Shown piece after piece: positions 38,653-51,700 of a stretch of 64,000 bases of DNA. Within the stretch, counting starts at the first letter, position 1; every line of letters starts with the position of its first letter. The DNA is from Amoeboaphelidium protococcarum (Eukaryota > Aphelidiomycota > Aphelidea). Under the pieces are notes generated by a model that made no database searches, had not been told where the DNA came from, and saw nothing but the letters and a program-made list of their open reading frames with translations. The stretch is taken from contig JALECJ010000003.1 of the NCBI GenBank assembly GCA_023515745.1, positions 458,453 to 522,452 on the forward strand, read 5' to 3'. The position numbers and the translations under genes were made by a program.

Positions 38653-40399
38653 TCATTCAATGATGATACGATCATCAGACGCGGCTTTCTTGGAGACGGG
38701 CAATATGTTAATAGATGAAGCGATCGACTATTTACCAATCTCAGATGGTGTCAACGCATTCTCCACCGTGGCTTACATGGATGACGCGCTTTGATCAGCC
38801 GCATCATTGCATTAATACAAATCTCCCAACTCGCCTTGATCAAATTGTATGACTGAGCAGAAGCCATCAGAACTTGCTACGAGCAACGAAAGTCCATCAG
38901 GCGCCCATGTCAGATCAGTCAAGTGATGATAATGCAAATTCTTTACCAAAGTCAGCGGGACATCTTACTGGGTATCGAAGACAATAATAGCGTCATGAGT
39001 AGCAACAGCAAGAAGCATACGGTACGGCAGATTGAACACGGGTGGAATGTCATTATTGATATTTCGATTGAGAGCATATTTCACTGGAGACCATTTGACA
39101 GCCACTGCAGGCTTTTTACCGACATTGAAACAACACACAGGTCCAGCTTTTATGTTATGTGCAGCGTAAGCAAATACACATTTGACATTGCTATGACTAT
39201 TACTAGAATCCTAATATATACCAGAAGGACATGCCAGGATTTTGCAATCAGGCGAATATTATAAGCGCCTAAAGAAAGACGATGTATTCTCATCTTGATA
39301 CAATCTAACGTGATTAAAAGTCTTTTTAGGAATACACTGGATACTAGGTTCACCACTCTATGCAGAATTTTCCTGAGTTTAAGGAGCATTTTCAGTTATA
39401 GATCCTTAGTTATTTTCAGCGATTAAAGGTATCTCCAGCCTTGAGGACCTTAGACTTACACTAAGTTTCAACGTCTTTCCATTATTTTTAACAGAGTATA
39501 CAATCACCGATCTACACTTGGATTGATATATATATAACAGAAATAAATCATTTCAATAAGCTGTAAAAGTATGTATCAAACCTGTCTGAAGACTGAGTAG
39601 CAATTTGTAAACCGTCAGAACTCCAGCTGACACCTTACACGAAATGTTTATGATCAACTTATTGACACACCAATTTTTCTACATGTTTGCGTAAAATAAA
39701 TATAAAATAAATTTTTATCCCAAATGCAAGTTAATAATCTTACTCTCATTAACATTCCAGATGCGCAGAGCATTATCAATATCAGATACGGACGCGATAT
39801 AAGTTCCGCATGGTGACCAAGCTAAATCGAATACAGCAGCTCTTTGTGGACCTCTACATTAATATAATTACAATAAGTTTCACAATATACACTTTAAAAC
39901 ATATAAGAATAATAAGATTACAGCAATATACACAGCGGAATCCACTTTTCAACCTCTTCATCTCCGTCCGCGTCACCAAGTGCCTACTGGAATGCTGAAG
40001 AAGTCAGGCGACTCGATCCATCTGCATTTTAGTCACTTGACTTCCACACTACAATAACCCCGTCATCTCCAGCAGTGGCCAGCAGCAGTTTGTTAAGACA
40101 CCAGCGCACGCAATTCACTCCGGCATCATGTCTCTAAAGTGTGCACAAGTACTTTACACTTTCATCAGCATTCACTCTCCACAACTACACTCGGTTCCAT
40201 TTATGATAAATATTCGACTCTACATATATAATTAAAATTACAATCTTACACGTGCACAAGAATCTGCCCCAGCTGTAGCAAATCTTCCAATATTACTACT
40301 AGTTCCACCACTGATAGTAACACCGTCGCTTTTCTAGAAATCACATGCATAAATTGGCTGCTTATTGTGCCAGTAGATTGTCAAAGTCTTTGCCCGCAT
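38653..40399 (-). CDS. CHAF1B: Chromatin assembly factor 1 p60 subunit (CAF1B/Cac2), 488 aa
   Basis: Five exons: 40250-40399, 39934-40184, 39744-39853, 39582-39678 and 38653-39511. Introns are 65, 80, 65 and 70 nt. WD40 protein that deposits H3-H4 behind the replication fork. The start (TIYWHNKQPIYACDF) and later segments (FATAGADSCARLWRV; HKHFVQGVSWSSDG; SSFFRRLQYSPD; FNLPYRMLLAVATHDAIIVFD; HHLTDLTWAPDG) match CAF-1B in order. A second possible in-phase intron (87 nt) in exon 5 is undecided. E2F/MCB-like sites lie upstream. Confidence 0.92.
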
Positions 40400-40920
40400 A
40401 ACTTCAAACGTACTTCTAGCTAAATGATATCGCTCAGAATACTATCAACTATAACAGATAGTATACGCCTACTGTATAGAGTAGATAGACAAAACAGCAA
40501 CAAAAGAGCCAAATTGAGATGAAACAGAAAGTCCAAAAAACGCGCTTAAATAAAAGCTGAGAGAAATGTTTGAAAAGCAACGACGATGAGAGAGATCAAG
40601 CCAACTTTAGCGACGCGTTTCAGACCATTATCAGATTGAAACGTTGATATTGGAATAAATTGTTCTTATGCGGCAGTAACATAGATATTGCGACGCGAAA
40701 AGTGGCGAAATTATATTAGTAGATGAAAGTGCTACAACTTCAAATCATATTCACCCAATGCTTAACAGCAATTCATATAACATTTCTGATTGCGGCCAGT
40801 TCATCGTCAGTCTTTAACAACACAACTTTGAAGGAGTTGGCATAGCAAATTCAGATGGTTTAAAAAGAAACAGGGAACACACTATTCGCAATGATACTTT
40901 AATATCTAGTGATCACTATA
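40400..40920. promoter_or_regulatory. CAF-1 p60 upstream region with ACGCG and GGCGAAA elements
   Basis: About 520 bp upstream of CAF1B on the minus strand and downstream of Miro. It contains AACGCGC near 40541, GCGACGCGTTT near 40611-40621 (an MCB-type ACGCGT), and GCGACGCGAAAAGTGGCGAAA near 40690-40710 (E2F-like TTTCGCC in reverse). The density is consistent with G1/S control, but similar ACGCG strings occur before other genes too. Confidence 0.4.
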
Positions 40921-42948
40921 TCATTATATACTTTGATACGATCCGGGGTAGAAGATGGATGTAATCCTAGTCCATAATCTTCTGATAGATGTAGGATATC
41001 TTCGAAGCATCCAAAATCCACTCGCACATAGAACTGCGGCAAAGGAAGATACACCAAGCCATCTAGTTAATCGCTTATTAGATGATAGTATACGCGTAAT
41101 ACTTGTGCTTGAATGTGGTATAGCCCGGTATGGAGCGAGACATACTTGTACGACATGAGTAAATACTTCGCCCACATCTTTGGTCTTGCAAGATACCATG
41201 CAAGGCGGTGGGATCTTGAGCGACTAACAATACTCTGCAGGCTACAGCGGACAATCTAACTACTTGACCATTGGTAAATCTCGTTTACTTCCCACAATTA
41301 CAAGTGGAAGAAAGTCCAAGTCGTGACTTTATGATCGTAGCGATGTGATATAGTTGAAAGAATTGACATCTGAGCAGTCATACATCATAATCACAGCATC
41401 TACATCTTCCATCAGCTACTTATTTCCAGTCACACGCGTAACTTCATCTATGGCCACCTCTTAGATAATTAGATACTTTTCCGATCCTTGACTATCAATG
41501 GCATTCACATACGTCATTGATGGATAATTCGGATCATACTGCGGATGGAACTGCTTCTCAGCCATGAATCGACAAAACTCAGTCTTACCACATCCTTTAG
41601 CACCCAGCAGTAGACTATGGAACACATTGCGAGCATTCCTCTTCCTAATTGTACCATCCCGGCGATTCTTGATAACTTTCACCGCGTTTCTAGTATCACC
41701 CTCAAATCCAAGATAAGCCAAATATGCTAGCGTCTTGTTATAATCCAACAGAGTCGTCATACTCCACAGAGCTAGAAATCCTTATAACGTCAACTCAGGA
41801 CCATTGCTTACAGTTCGTTCACTGTAATTACTCCACGGGATCCTGGTGCCATTAAACACAGGACACGTACTGAATAAAGCGTTAATCTCCTAATCACTTA
41901 GCGATCCGTTATGATCCAAATCAAATCTTCTAAAGAGATCAATAAAGAACTAATATCCCCGCGGACTAAGCTCAGTCGCATCTCCGTCACCAACCTTGAG
42001 CTCTGGACTTATGAAGTCTAAGCGCAATTCCACCTGATTATCATAGCCAAACTTCCTCAAAACTTTCCAGATGGTCTCCCGTCTGCCACGCTATATGAAC
42101 AATGAGTGCAGGTACACAAACCCCTCCACAGTAAGTGCATTATTACGTACACCTGCCTGAGCGGGTAGACCTTAGCGCACGACATCCTTCACTCCTTCCA
42201 ACTCAGAGCTCTATAAAGGACTTCCAAAAACTTTGCGCTAGAATCGATTCAGCTCAGAATCATCCAGCAGATTATCATTATCCAAATCGCATAGCTTGAA
42301 AATACGCTCCAAGGCTTCTTTAGTCTCACGCTTCATGGAGTGACTATGAACATCCCAAAGTGGAGAGGTAGGATGAAGCACAGCTTTACTGCAGAAATAG
42401 AAAACTTCAGCCACGTTGACCATTTCTTTACACGAAACTTCACAGCAGCTCTCGATCTCTTTGAATTTTTACATCAATGACATTGCGTGGATATTAGTCG
42501 GTGATGATGTACCATTGAACGCATTAGAATGCCTTCTAGGTTGCAGATCAATCTTATTGGCAACCAGAATCACAGGAACCTGCTATCTTGTATTAGATCT
42601 AATCAGAGGCATCCAGAACGTGGCGATTCGATCAATGACTTTACTACCGGCAATGTTATCACTCTGGGGCCCAGATGGCATAATAGACGCCTGACAAGCA
42701 TCATAAACAAGACATACAACATCCGCGGTATAAAGCGACTCTTTTAAATGAACCATCTATGACAAATTGGTGTCGGTGATCAAAGTGTTTAAATGATCGA
42801 TCGTGATATCAGCGGGGATCATGTAGACAGGCAGCACCTGAGGCAAATCTTCTTCAAACTCCTCCTTCACAAATGTATTAATAAGCGTAGATTTACCAGC
42901 TTTATCATCGCCAACAACGACAATGTTCACCTTTTCCCGCTTCTGCAT
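40921..42948 (-). CDS. GEM1: Miro GTPase (RHOT/Gem1), 675 aa
   Basis: Mitochondrial outer-membrane GTPase for transport and ERMES regulation. Domain order: N-terminal GTPase (VVVGDDKAGKSTLINTFV; ILVANKIDL), EF-hand CDLDNDNLLDDSELNRF, second EF-hand FDLDHNGSLSDQEINAL, C-terminal GTPase with LLLGAKGCGKTEFCRFM and VIVGSKRDLP, and a C-terminal TM anchor (GVSSFAAVLCASGFWML) with basic tail. The first P-loop differs from the usual GDxxVGKTS form. ATG 42948 is used. Single exon with TAG/TAA; stop TGA 40921-40923. Confidence 0.95.
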
Positions 42949-43207
42949 AATCTTTAAAAGCACTTATATTAAACTTTAGCTACTGGCTACTTTAAAAGGA
43001 ACTGGAGATGGAAATTGAATTTTCAGCCAAATGGTAAGCTCGGAGAAGAAAAAGCGCTAGAACGTCAAATGTGGCGATTCAAGATCACAAATTTTAGCGT
43101 AAATAAATGTGAACATAAACATACCGCATATAGACAATTTATTTCACACAACTATATCATATACATATTCTTCACATAAATTGGCAGAGGCATGCGCGTC
43201 CGTACAT

Positions 43208-44821
43208 TCAGCTAACTTCTTCAATGGGACCAAAATGAGAGGATGGCTATAGGTGACTATCGCAAGCGTCAGAATGCTGTTACAACATCTCAATTAAAAC
43301 GCGTTTACGTCGACTCTCTGACGCGGGCTTCCCTGTAGATGAGGTGTTAGGTGAGATCTTCCGCATGCAATTCTATGATTAGGAATAACGCGAACCACTC
43401 CTCGTCTATATCTATTATTGAGGATCATAAAAGACCACAATGTAATCTGGATGATAATCACAAATGTCGTTATGTACATTGGCTGTAGATCCAACCAACG
43501 GCCGCAATGTGTATACTCCATTAACAATAGGTTTATGATGACTAATTCCGCCATAAGACGTATCCCGAACACTTTCATCAGTCTCATTGCTACTAATAGT
43601 TGGCTCTTCCACAATTATTTACGGCGTCAGACTTTTACCAGAATATTTACTCTACTGGTAGTTTGCCAGGTGAGCAAGTGCCGAGTGGTGACGATCATGA
43701 GAGACTTTCTAGTGCCCTGAGCCACTTTAAGCAGTGGAATTAGACTGAACAACCTCTCCACTAAGCTGATCTTTAGTACTAACACTACTCAGACTGTCGC
43801 TTGAACTAGAACTAGTGTCCATTGTTGGAACAAATGAGTTCCGCAGAGGAGACTGATACTTTTTAAGATCCCCGACATCTCCACCACAGCTCTTACTATC
43901 ATACTCTTTCACATGATGATGACTATGATGATTATGATGATGATGCAGATGTTAGTGAGCATTATGAGAAGTTTTAACGTGACTTTTATTATCATGGTGT
44001 CCAACATGAGGCAGCATCTTTGAAAAATCGCGTCCAATAGACAATGGCAATTTAAATCGTCGAGAGCCACTATGGTCTTCATGGTGATGCTACTAACTCT
44101 TATTCTCACTCTAATCAATAGGAATTTACTCACGACTAATCATTTAAGCAGCAGTATCATTACTCTAACGATGACTATCTTAATTATACAAAACGGGGCT
44201 CTGATCCGCATCCATTTCAAAATCAGATATACTAGCGACACTACTCCTACTCAGACGACCATAAGAGTTTCTATACAGATCATTGACACCATCTACTTAC
44301 ACAGCGGTATACTAATCTCTAGTACTCACTTACACATGACCATATACATCACCAGTTGTATCGCAATACTCCGCCACCATTTAACAATCGGATGATTTAT
44401 TACAATTACGCAATGGCGATGACGCAATATCAGTGTCGGCGGCGGGCAGATTAGAATCACCATCTCGAGCCACGGCAGCCACAGAATCGTCAATAATGTG
44501 CAGATAAACATTGTTAGAATGCAGAATACACTCTGAAGAGCCAGGTACCGAAACCATCTTGGCCATATAGTACCCATGAATCACTGATGGAAATAGATCG
44601 ATACTATCCACCCTGGTCACTATGGATCGAGGTGATAATACGACACTTGTGCTCTCTTTCCTTGAATGCGGCACGTTATCTGTATTGGGAATCGATATTA
44701 TGGGCACTTTCGGATACTGATAACCACTACGCTGCATCGCTGTACCTTGATGAGCACCGGAACGCTAGAAAGACAAATCCTAATCAGGCAATTATTAATG
44801 CTTAATACTATTCTTGAGCAT
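43208..44821 (-). CDS. His/Ser-rich protein of unknown function, 537 aa
   Basis: A single frame from ATG 44821 to TGA 43208; ATG 44737 is an alternative start. The N-terminal part (about residues 30-130) may fold (STSVVLSPRSIVTRVDSIDLF; SSECILHSNNVYLHIID). The middle carries a His-rich run (HQHLHHHHNHHSHHHV) and Ser runs, and a short conserved-looking block (YTLRPLVGSTANVHNDICDYHPDYIVVF) lies near the C-terminus. No domain is recognised. TAG/TAA occur throughout. The His run could bind metal, but this is only a composition-based guess. Confidence 0.6.
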
Positions 44822-45533
44822 GATACTGAATCTATTCAAACGGGCGTGATTCGTGTCAGATGTTTCTTCTCGCAATGTTTAGTGTTTCGATGAGTATTTC
44901 AAGGAGAGAAAGAGCTCTGATGAATGAACTGGCTGACTGGAAATGAAACTCGCGCTGTTTGTTTGCTCTTTCCCTGAAGCGTGAGAGAATAATCATCTGG
45001 TGGCTGAGCATCGGATCAAACAAATCCACTGACTCAATTTAGAGCCGACTGACTGACTGAATATACATTGCTCTGCCTGCCTACACAATATTCCAAGTTT
45101 TGAATTTAATGGCTAGCATTATAGAAGGTCAAATCACTATCAATAGAATTTTGAATGAACTATTTGATTCTAAAATAGTTGCAACAAACGCTGTTGTATT
45201 CAGTCAATTTACTGTACATTACACATAACTTTATACGGTTAAAGTAAATTCAATAGACCTTTTCATGCTAGACCATCTGGCATTCTTTTAACGTCAAAAC
45301 TTATGAAACAAAAAGTCCGTCATGGAAGCGCGCGTGTATTCCCTTTTTTATAAAGCGACGCGCTGACGGGAACGCTAACCTTAAGGTTGCTGGGAACGAC
45401 GATCGTTAGTTTGTTTGTCAGCACAATGAGAGCCCAAACGGTTGAACAGGAGAAGGAGGAGAGAACTCTGAAGAGAAAGAGAATTCTTGAGGTGAAACGA
45501 CGACGACGACAACCTATCCATTGACATCATCAC
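44822..45533. promoter_or_regulatory. Divergent intergenic region, about 710 bp
   Basis: Lies between the His/Ser-rich gene (minus) and the GLTSCR1-like gene (plus). It holds GCGACGCGCTGACG near 45354-45367 and a (CGA)n run near 45499-45510. No gene is seen. Confidence 0.4.
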
Positions 45534-46985
45534 ATGGCTTCAAACAAGCATGACTCCTCCTCTGCCTCTGGCCACGGATTTCCTGCTTAAATTTCTCCCT
45601 CGACTGCCATAAATACTCCTCATAATAATAATAATGATTCTGCTGCGAGTAATGTGAATTCCAATTAAGAGGCTGTTATTAGTTCTGTATTATCTCCGCA
45701 GTAGTCCGCTGTTCCGCCGTCTTTATAACATCATTAGCCACCTTCCCGCTAGTCTTCCACTAATACTAATACTACTCAAGGTGGGATCAATTTGAATAAT
45801 AATTTGAATAGAAATATTGAGCATCTGGTAATTGCCGGTTTGCCAGTGATGAAGTATCTGGGATCGAATGGTCTGTTCAAATACAAGTTGGCTCCTAATG
45901 TTAACATCAAAGCTGTACCGCAGTCTTAGTAGTAGTAATTAATGATGGAAGTTTAAGCGTTGTAGTAAAGAGATCTTGTGATGCTTTAGTAATAATAGTA
46001 GCAGTTGCTGAATTAGGCCAAGTTGATGGCAGCACCGTATTCTCCCATTAATTTTAATGCTATCGGGCAACATATAAATCTTGATTAAATGACTGCTGTT
46101 GGGCCTTCCATTGTGTAGAATTAGAATGCTTTGTAAAAGTAGACTCAGAAAATGTAAAATATCAGTCAACCAAAATCTGAATCATCTATGTAATAGTAGT
46201 AATAATAAAAGTAGCAGTATTAGGAATAACAGTAGTAATGGTAGTAGCATCAATAGTAGTAGCAGTATATGAATCTGTAGCATGCTTAGCACGTTAACCC
46301 CATGCATTTTTAGTAGTAACCTTAAAGATCGGCTATTGATTAGATTAGATAATAGTTGATGGTGCGATCTTCACAAGTGTCCACTTTGGTAGCCAAGAGA
46401 TTAAAGTAGGATCAAGATAAACTTGCTTAGAGTAATTTAACTAAGTTTTAATCATTTTCTGATGCTCTTTAACGGCTGATGCCTTATCATCTCTGCTAGT
46501 ATCTTGAGTAAGATTTATCGTATGACAATGAATAGTTCCAGTTTGGCATAGCGTCTAATACATCGCATTTCTAGAAGCGGAGTATACAGCTGAATGATCG
46601 GTATCATCAAGTGTTGAAAAGTTGTGCAGATATGATAGATTTCGAAGATTCGCGGCTTTTGTGTGATAAGTTGCAACTGCAGAGTGAATTGGACTTTATG
46701 AATCGGTTTAAGCAAGAGCTGTCCTCATCTACATACTCTCAACTGGGGGATCAATATTCTTAAAAGTTTCCCGTATAATCTCCATCCGATCATGCAGATG
46801 ATAACATGATGATGGAATCTGCTTATGATCGCGGCTTTGTGAGCAGTAATCAATTAATGTCTGATGCTGATGGAGATGATCCGCAGCACTACAATTATGC
46901 CGATGAACAGTCTGATACTTCAGTCTCTGATGACACCTCAGAAGATGTTTCTTACGATGAAGATGAATCGGAAGATGAAGTTTAA
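45534..46985 (+). CDS. GLTSCR1-domain (BICRA-like) putative SWI/SNF subunit; anomalous stop
   Basis: The frame from ATG 45534 is Gln-rich with long TAG/TAA-coded runs (about 46188-46290). The recognisable domain is near residues 300-390: FSDALQRLMPYHLCQYLEQD, then a helical block (RYHQVLKSCADMIDFEDSRLL...ELDFMNRFKQEL). It resembles the GLTSCR1 domain of ncBAF/RSC-type remodelling complexes. The C-terminus is acidic (SYDEDESEDEV). There is no in-frame TGA near this end: TAA at 46983-46985 is followed by AATAAATATTC, and the first in-frame TGA is 47346-47348, inside the SERINC gene. I place the end at 46985 provisionally. Confidence 0.6.
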
Positions 46986-47182
46986 GTTCACCAATAAATA
47001 TTCACATAATAAGCATAGCATTAAATCTTCTTATTTATTGGTTCTTTTTAGAACTTGTTTTGTCCGCAAGGATTCAACCGCTGGTATATTTATAACTCTA
47101 CTTCTCTCTTTCTCATTCAGGTTAAATTGAAAAAGCTACTCTCTTCAACCAAATCAGTAATAAATACTGAATAAAAGACAAT

Positions 47183-48511
47183 ATGGGAGCGGTATTAGCG
47201 TGCTTGGGTACTGATTTGGCTTGTTGTTTTGGCTCTATGGCTTGTAAGTGCTTCTATCAAATTCTAGGCACCACACTATCAACATCCACCCGCATATCTT
47301 ATGCCATAATATTCATGCTTAATAGCATTGTTGCGTGGGTAATGCTGAGCGATTGGGCTATTAAGGCACTTAAAGAGCGGTTTGATAAGATACCATTTTA
47401 TAAGATTGATTGTCCAGAGGGAGTATGTTATGGGACATTAGCCACGTATCGAATCACAATGGCTCTCACTTTGTTTCATCTCGTCATGGCCCTGTTCACG
47501 TACGGCATACGCTCGACGAATGATCTTAGAGCTGGTATATAGAATGGATATTGGGGAATTAAATTGCTGATTATAGTTGCGCTTACTGTAACCTGTTTTT
47601 ATCTGCCGAACAGCATGATACTGGCGTACGGTGGAGTTGCAACATTCACATCAGGCATATTTATACTGATCCAACTTGTTTTACTTATTGATATGGCTTA
47701 CAGATGGAGCGAAATTTGTCTTGAAAAATACGAAGAAAGTGATGATAGATCTTGGATGGTTATCCTGGCTGGTGGATCCATTTTGATGCTAATAGGATCT
47801 ATCGTAATCACTGGATTCCTTTTCGCGTACTATGGTATGCCCCAATGCAAGCTTAATCAATTCTTCATCTCATTCAATCTGATTCTAGGTGTGATATCTG
47901 CCGTGGTTTCCATCTATCCAAGTATACAGGAAGAGAATCCTTAAAGTGGCCTTCCTCAATCTGCATTCCTAATGTTGTACTCTACATACTTAATTTATAC
48001 TGCTCTATCCAGTGAACCGGATGCAAAGTGTAACTTTAGTTAGGCACAGAATCACAAGAGAAATGACCAAGTTATTATTGGCGTTATTCTGACATTTCTC
48101 GCTTTAGTTTATTCCACATCAAGTGCAGCATCTAATAGTGGCGCATTTATTCGATCTAATGGTGAAGATGGAATTGCTTTGATCTCTGACAATGAGAGAG
48201 GAGCAGGTGGAGATTCTTCGCGTGATGGCGATGATGCTTTAAATGATCCCAACTTTAATGATGAGAGCGATGGATGCACTTATAATTACTCATTCTTTCA
48301 CATCATATTTGCTATTGGAAGTATGTACGTGGCGATGCTGCTCACCAACTGGGACATTGTCAAAACGGCAGACTCGGCCGATGAGGCGATCTAACTGGGA
48401 AGATCATGGTAGGCCACATGGGTCAAGGTGGTTACCAGCTGGATGGCGTATCTGATGTACATTTGGACACTTGTCGCTCCTCTCGTCTTGCCCGATCGTG
48501 AATGGAATTGA
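47183..48511 (+). CDS. SERINC/TMS1 family membrane protein, 442 aa
   Basis: Serine incorporator family, about 10-11 TM helices. The start (MGAVLACLGTDLACCFGSMACKCFYQ) with its cysteines, STRISYAIIFMLNSIVAWVML, CPEGVCYG, RITMALTLFHLVMALF, the WGIKLLIIVALTVTCFYLPN block, and the C-terminal FFHIIFAIGSMYVAMLLTNWD and SWMAYLMYIWTLVAPLVLPDREW are family hallmarks. TAG/TAA codons are few in the TM cores. Some family members act as lipid scramblases. Single exon; TGA 48509-48511. Confidence 0.95.
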
Positions 48512-48751
48512 ATAGAATTTATGATATGTTTTTTATTTGAGTTCACTTGATATTACATTTTTTTGAATTGATTTTGTAGATCTTTCATGTTACCATGTTT
48601 GATCAATCTCGCCGTAAAGTTCCCAGGCGAGAGAACGACGGCGATATAGTTCCATGTGCCATTTGTTGTTTCACATTTCCTAGTTAGATCTTATCTGAAA
48701 CTGAAACGATCATTATAGGATCAAAAAGGGGTGAAACAATAATAATTAGAA

Positions 48752-51700
48752 ATGTTGAAGCCTGAATCAGTCTCCTAAGTCAGCTTAGATAGAACCATCA
48801 CTTGCAAGGTGAGTGAGGCCAAGAACTTGACTCTGGACAAAGTTAGTAAGCATTGTATTTGTCTACTCATTGTTTTCTATATCTAATTAATCTTTCATAT
48901 TATCCTTATAATGTAGAACTTATTGATTCTTATGTTGTGGTCAATTTGGACAAGAGGGAGGAAAAGACACCTTTGATTAGTGGTAATAGTAATCCGTTCT
49001 GGGGTGAAGAGTTTATATTTGATGATGTCCCAGCTGATTTTCGGTAACTTTCGGCCACAGTCTATCACAAACAATAACAATCTGGTGATGTGAGTGGAGA
49101 CAAAGATCAGTCGGCGTCACAATAACAATAGTAGGACATTGCCCTCGGCCAAGTGTTTTTCCCTAGAGCGTTAGTCACCTCTGGCAATATGGATGACGAT
49201 CAGTGGTTTGCCCTGTCTCCTGTTGATGTAGAGAATTGTATTAGCGGAGACTTGAGGGTGAGACTGACGTACAGTTAGCCAAAGATGGATTTCCCACTTC
49301 ATACAGTTTCTGTTAATGTTATGGCTGCACGTAATCTGATGCCCAGGAACTCTGATGGCTCTTGTAATGTGTACGTTGTGGCTCATCTATTGCCTGATCT
49401 TAGAGTCCGCAGCACGTAGAAATCAAAGATTGTTCATGACACTTCTCCCACGTTTAATGAGATTTTCATATTCTCTATTGATGAGCTTAAGCCGGAACAT
49501 GAGATTCATCTATCCGTGTGGCATCAAGACGCCAGAGGTGAAGATGTATTTATGGGACATTCCAGTATTCCGCTCTCTTCTATAGTTCAAGTGCAGAGAA
49601 GCGACAAGTGGTATACATTATTGCCTAAGCCTGGGCACATTTCCGATCTGTACCAAATGATGGAAAAGTATAAGAAAAAGCGTTCATCAGAGGCAATCAC
49701 GAAGCCTAAAATGTTTGCTCTAGCTCTATAGACGGCGGATCTGGAAGCTGCGATCAATGTGAAAAACAAGAAGCCACACAAGTTTGTCGATTCCAAGTTG
49801 AATTCTCTGTCATACTGTGGTCATTGTTCTGGTATCATGTGGTCCGGCTCAAGTCAGATGCAATGCAAAGAGTGTCGTGTGAGTTGTCATGTGAAATGCT
49901 CCAAGTACATTGCGAGTAACTGCGGTACTTTGCGCTTGATCAGAATGAAAGTCAAATACTCTGTTACGCCTGTGCTAAAGTCCAACAAATACTCTGAATT
50001 CCTGCAAGTGATTGCAAAGCATGATTTTCTAGCGTGTAATGTACTTGGAAAGGTTGTACAGGAGCGCGAAGAGGCTGCCAAATTGTTTGTCTCCATATTT
50101 GAAGACAACTTCTCTGTGATTCCATATATCAAATCCACTATTGCCAATGAGTTCAAGATTGCGTTGGATGCCCAAACTTTGTTCAGAGCTAATTCTCTTG
50201 CATCCAAGAATATTGATGTCTATCAGAAGGTCGTGGGCATCTAGTACTTAAAGTCCACTCTTGGGCCCATCATCAAGAACATTGTCTAGTCTAACAAGGC
50301 TTGTGAGGTGGATCCTACTCGTTTGAAGAAGGGCGATAACCTGGACATGAATTGGAAGAATCTGCTGGGATACATGAATGCTATCGTACATGCTATTTTC
50401 TCTACCTAGCATAATCTGCCGGACCAGATGCGTGAGATCTACGTTGAATTGTCAGATCAGGCTCTGAAGAAGTTTCCCACGGACAATGTGGTAAAGTTCA
50501 CTGCTGTCGCGGGCTTTCTCTTTTTGAGAATGTTTGCACCTGCTATCTTAGGGCCAAAGCTGTTTGGTATTATCGAAGAGTACACCGATGATAAGACGTC
50601 TAGAACACTCACCTTACTTGCCAAGACGCTGTAGAATCTGGCTAATCTGGTGGAGTTTGGCGCTAAAGAACCTTATATGACTCCCATGAATGAGTTTATT
50701 AGATCTAAGATGCCACAGATGAAGTAGTTTTTGAATGATGTATCTAGTGCTGCACCTCCGGTATCTAAGCGATCCTCTATGGTAAGATATTCCGTGGTGA
50801 AGGAGCCACTGTCAGACTCAAAGAAGGCGTAAATCCTGGCTCGTTTGTATGAGTTCTTTGTCAAATACGCTGATAAAATGTTGGAGAAGGCCACTGAATA
50901 AGCTGAAAAATTGATTCTGCGCGATTTATATATTGAACTGGCGCGTATATCTGATGAGTTATAAAGTCAGAGAAAGAAACAGAATGGTAGTAACAACGAT
51001 TCTGCAGCCAGCGCTGCAGAGAATAATCCGAATTTGAAGGTGATTACGAGTGCGATGGATAATACTCCTTAGTTTATGAATGTGGATGGCGACTAAAGTG
51101 GTGAGATGTCGGAGGTATCTTCTGTCAAGTCGAGAACGTTTGTCAATCCTCTACCTGCAGCTGAATCTAATAAGAAAGGCAACCGGTAAGGTAGTGGCGA
51201 CAAGGCACCAGACGTTATTGAAATTCAGCAGCAAGACAACAATGATAGGGATACTCCGCTGAGTGTTGAGCTGGGATAGACTGTGAGTTTAATTGTGGAG
51301 GAGTAAGCGGTGGTGAGTCCACATACTCCATCTAGATCAGAGAGATCGAATTCTCTAGTCGGTGATTCCCGCAATAGTAGAATTAAGATGGGCAGACGTG
51401 AATTCGGTAGTTTTTCTGCTTAAGACGCCAAGTCTCACGTCGGATCTCTATTCGCTGACTTTGGCACTTTATCGAATCGCAGCTCTGTTGTTCCTCAAGA
51501 GTCCTTGGCTGTCTCGGATAAAGTTGATGATTCTGCTGCGACGTCTTCCACTGGTCCGGTGGACAGTAAAGATTAACCAGAGGTGGCTTTGAAGAATTAG
51601 GACGCGTAGAGTGATATCATTGACGATTCCACTATCAGCTCTTCTGTAGATTAAAAAGCTGTACAAGACAACATTGCTCCTAGTGGTACTGAGACATTTT

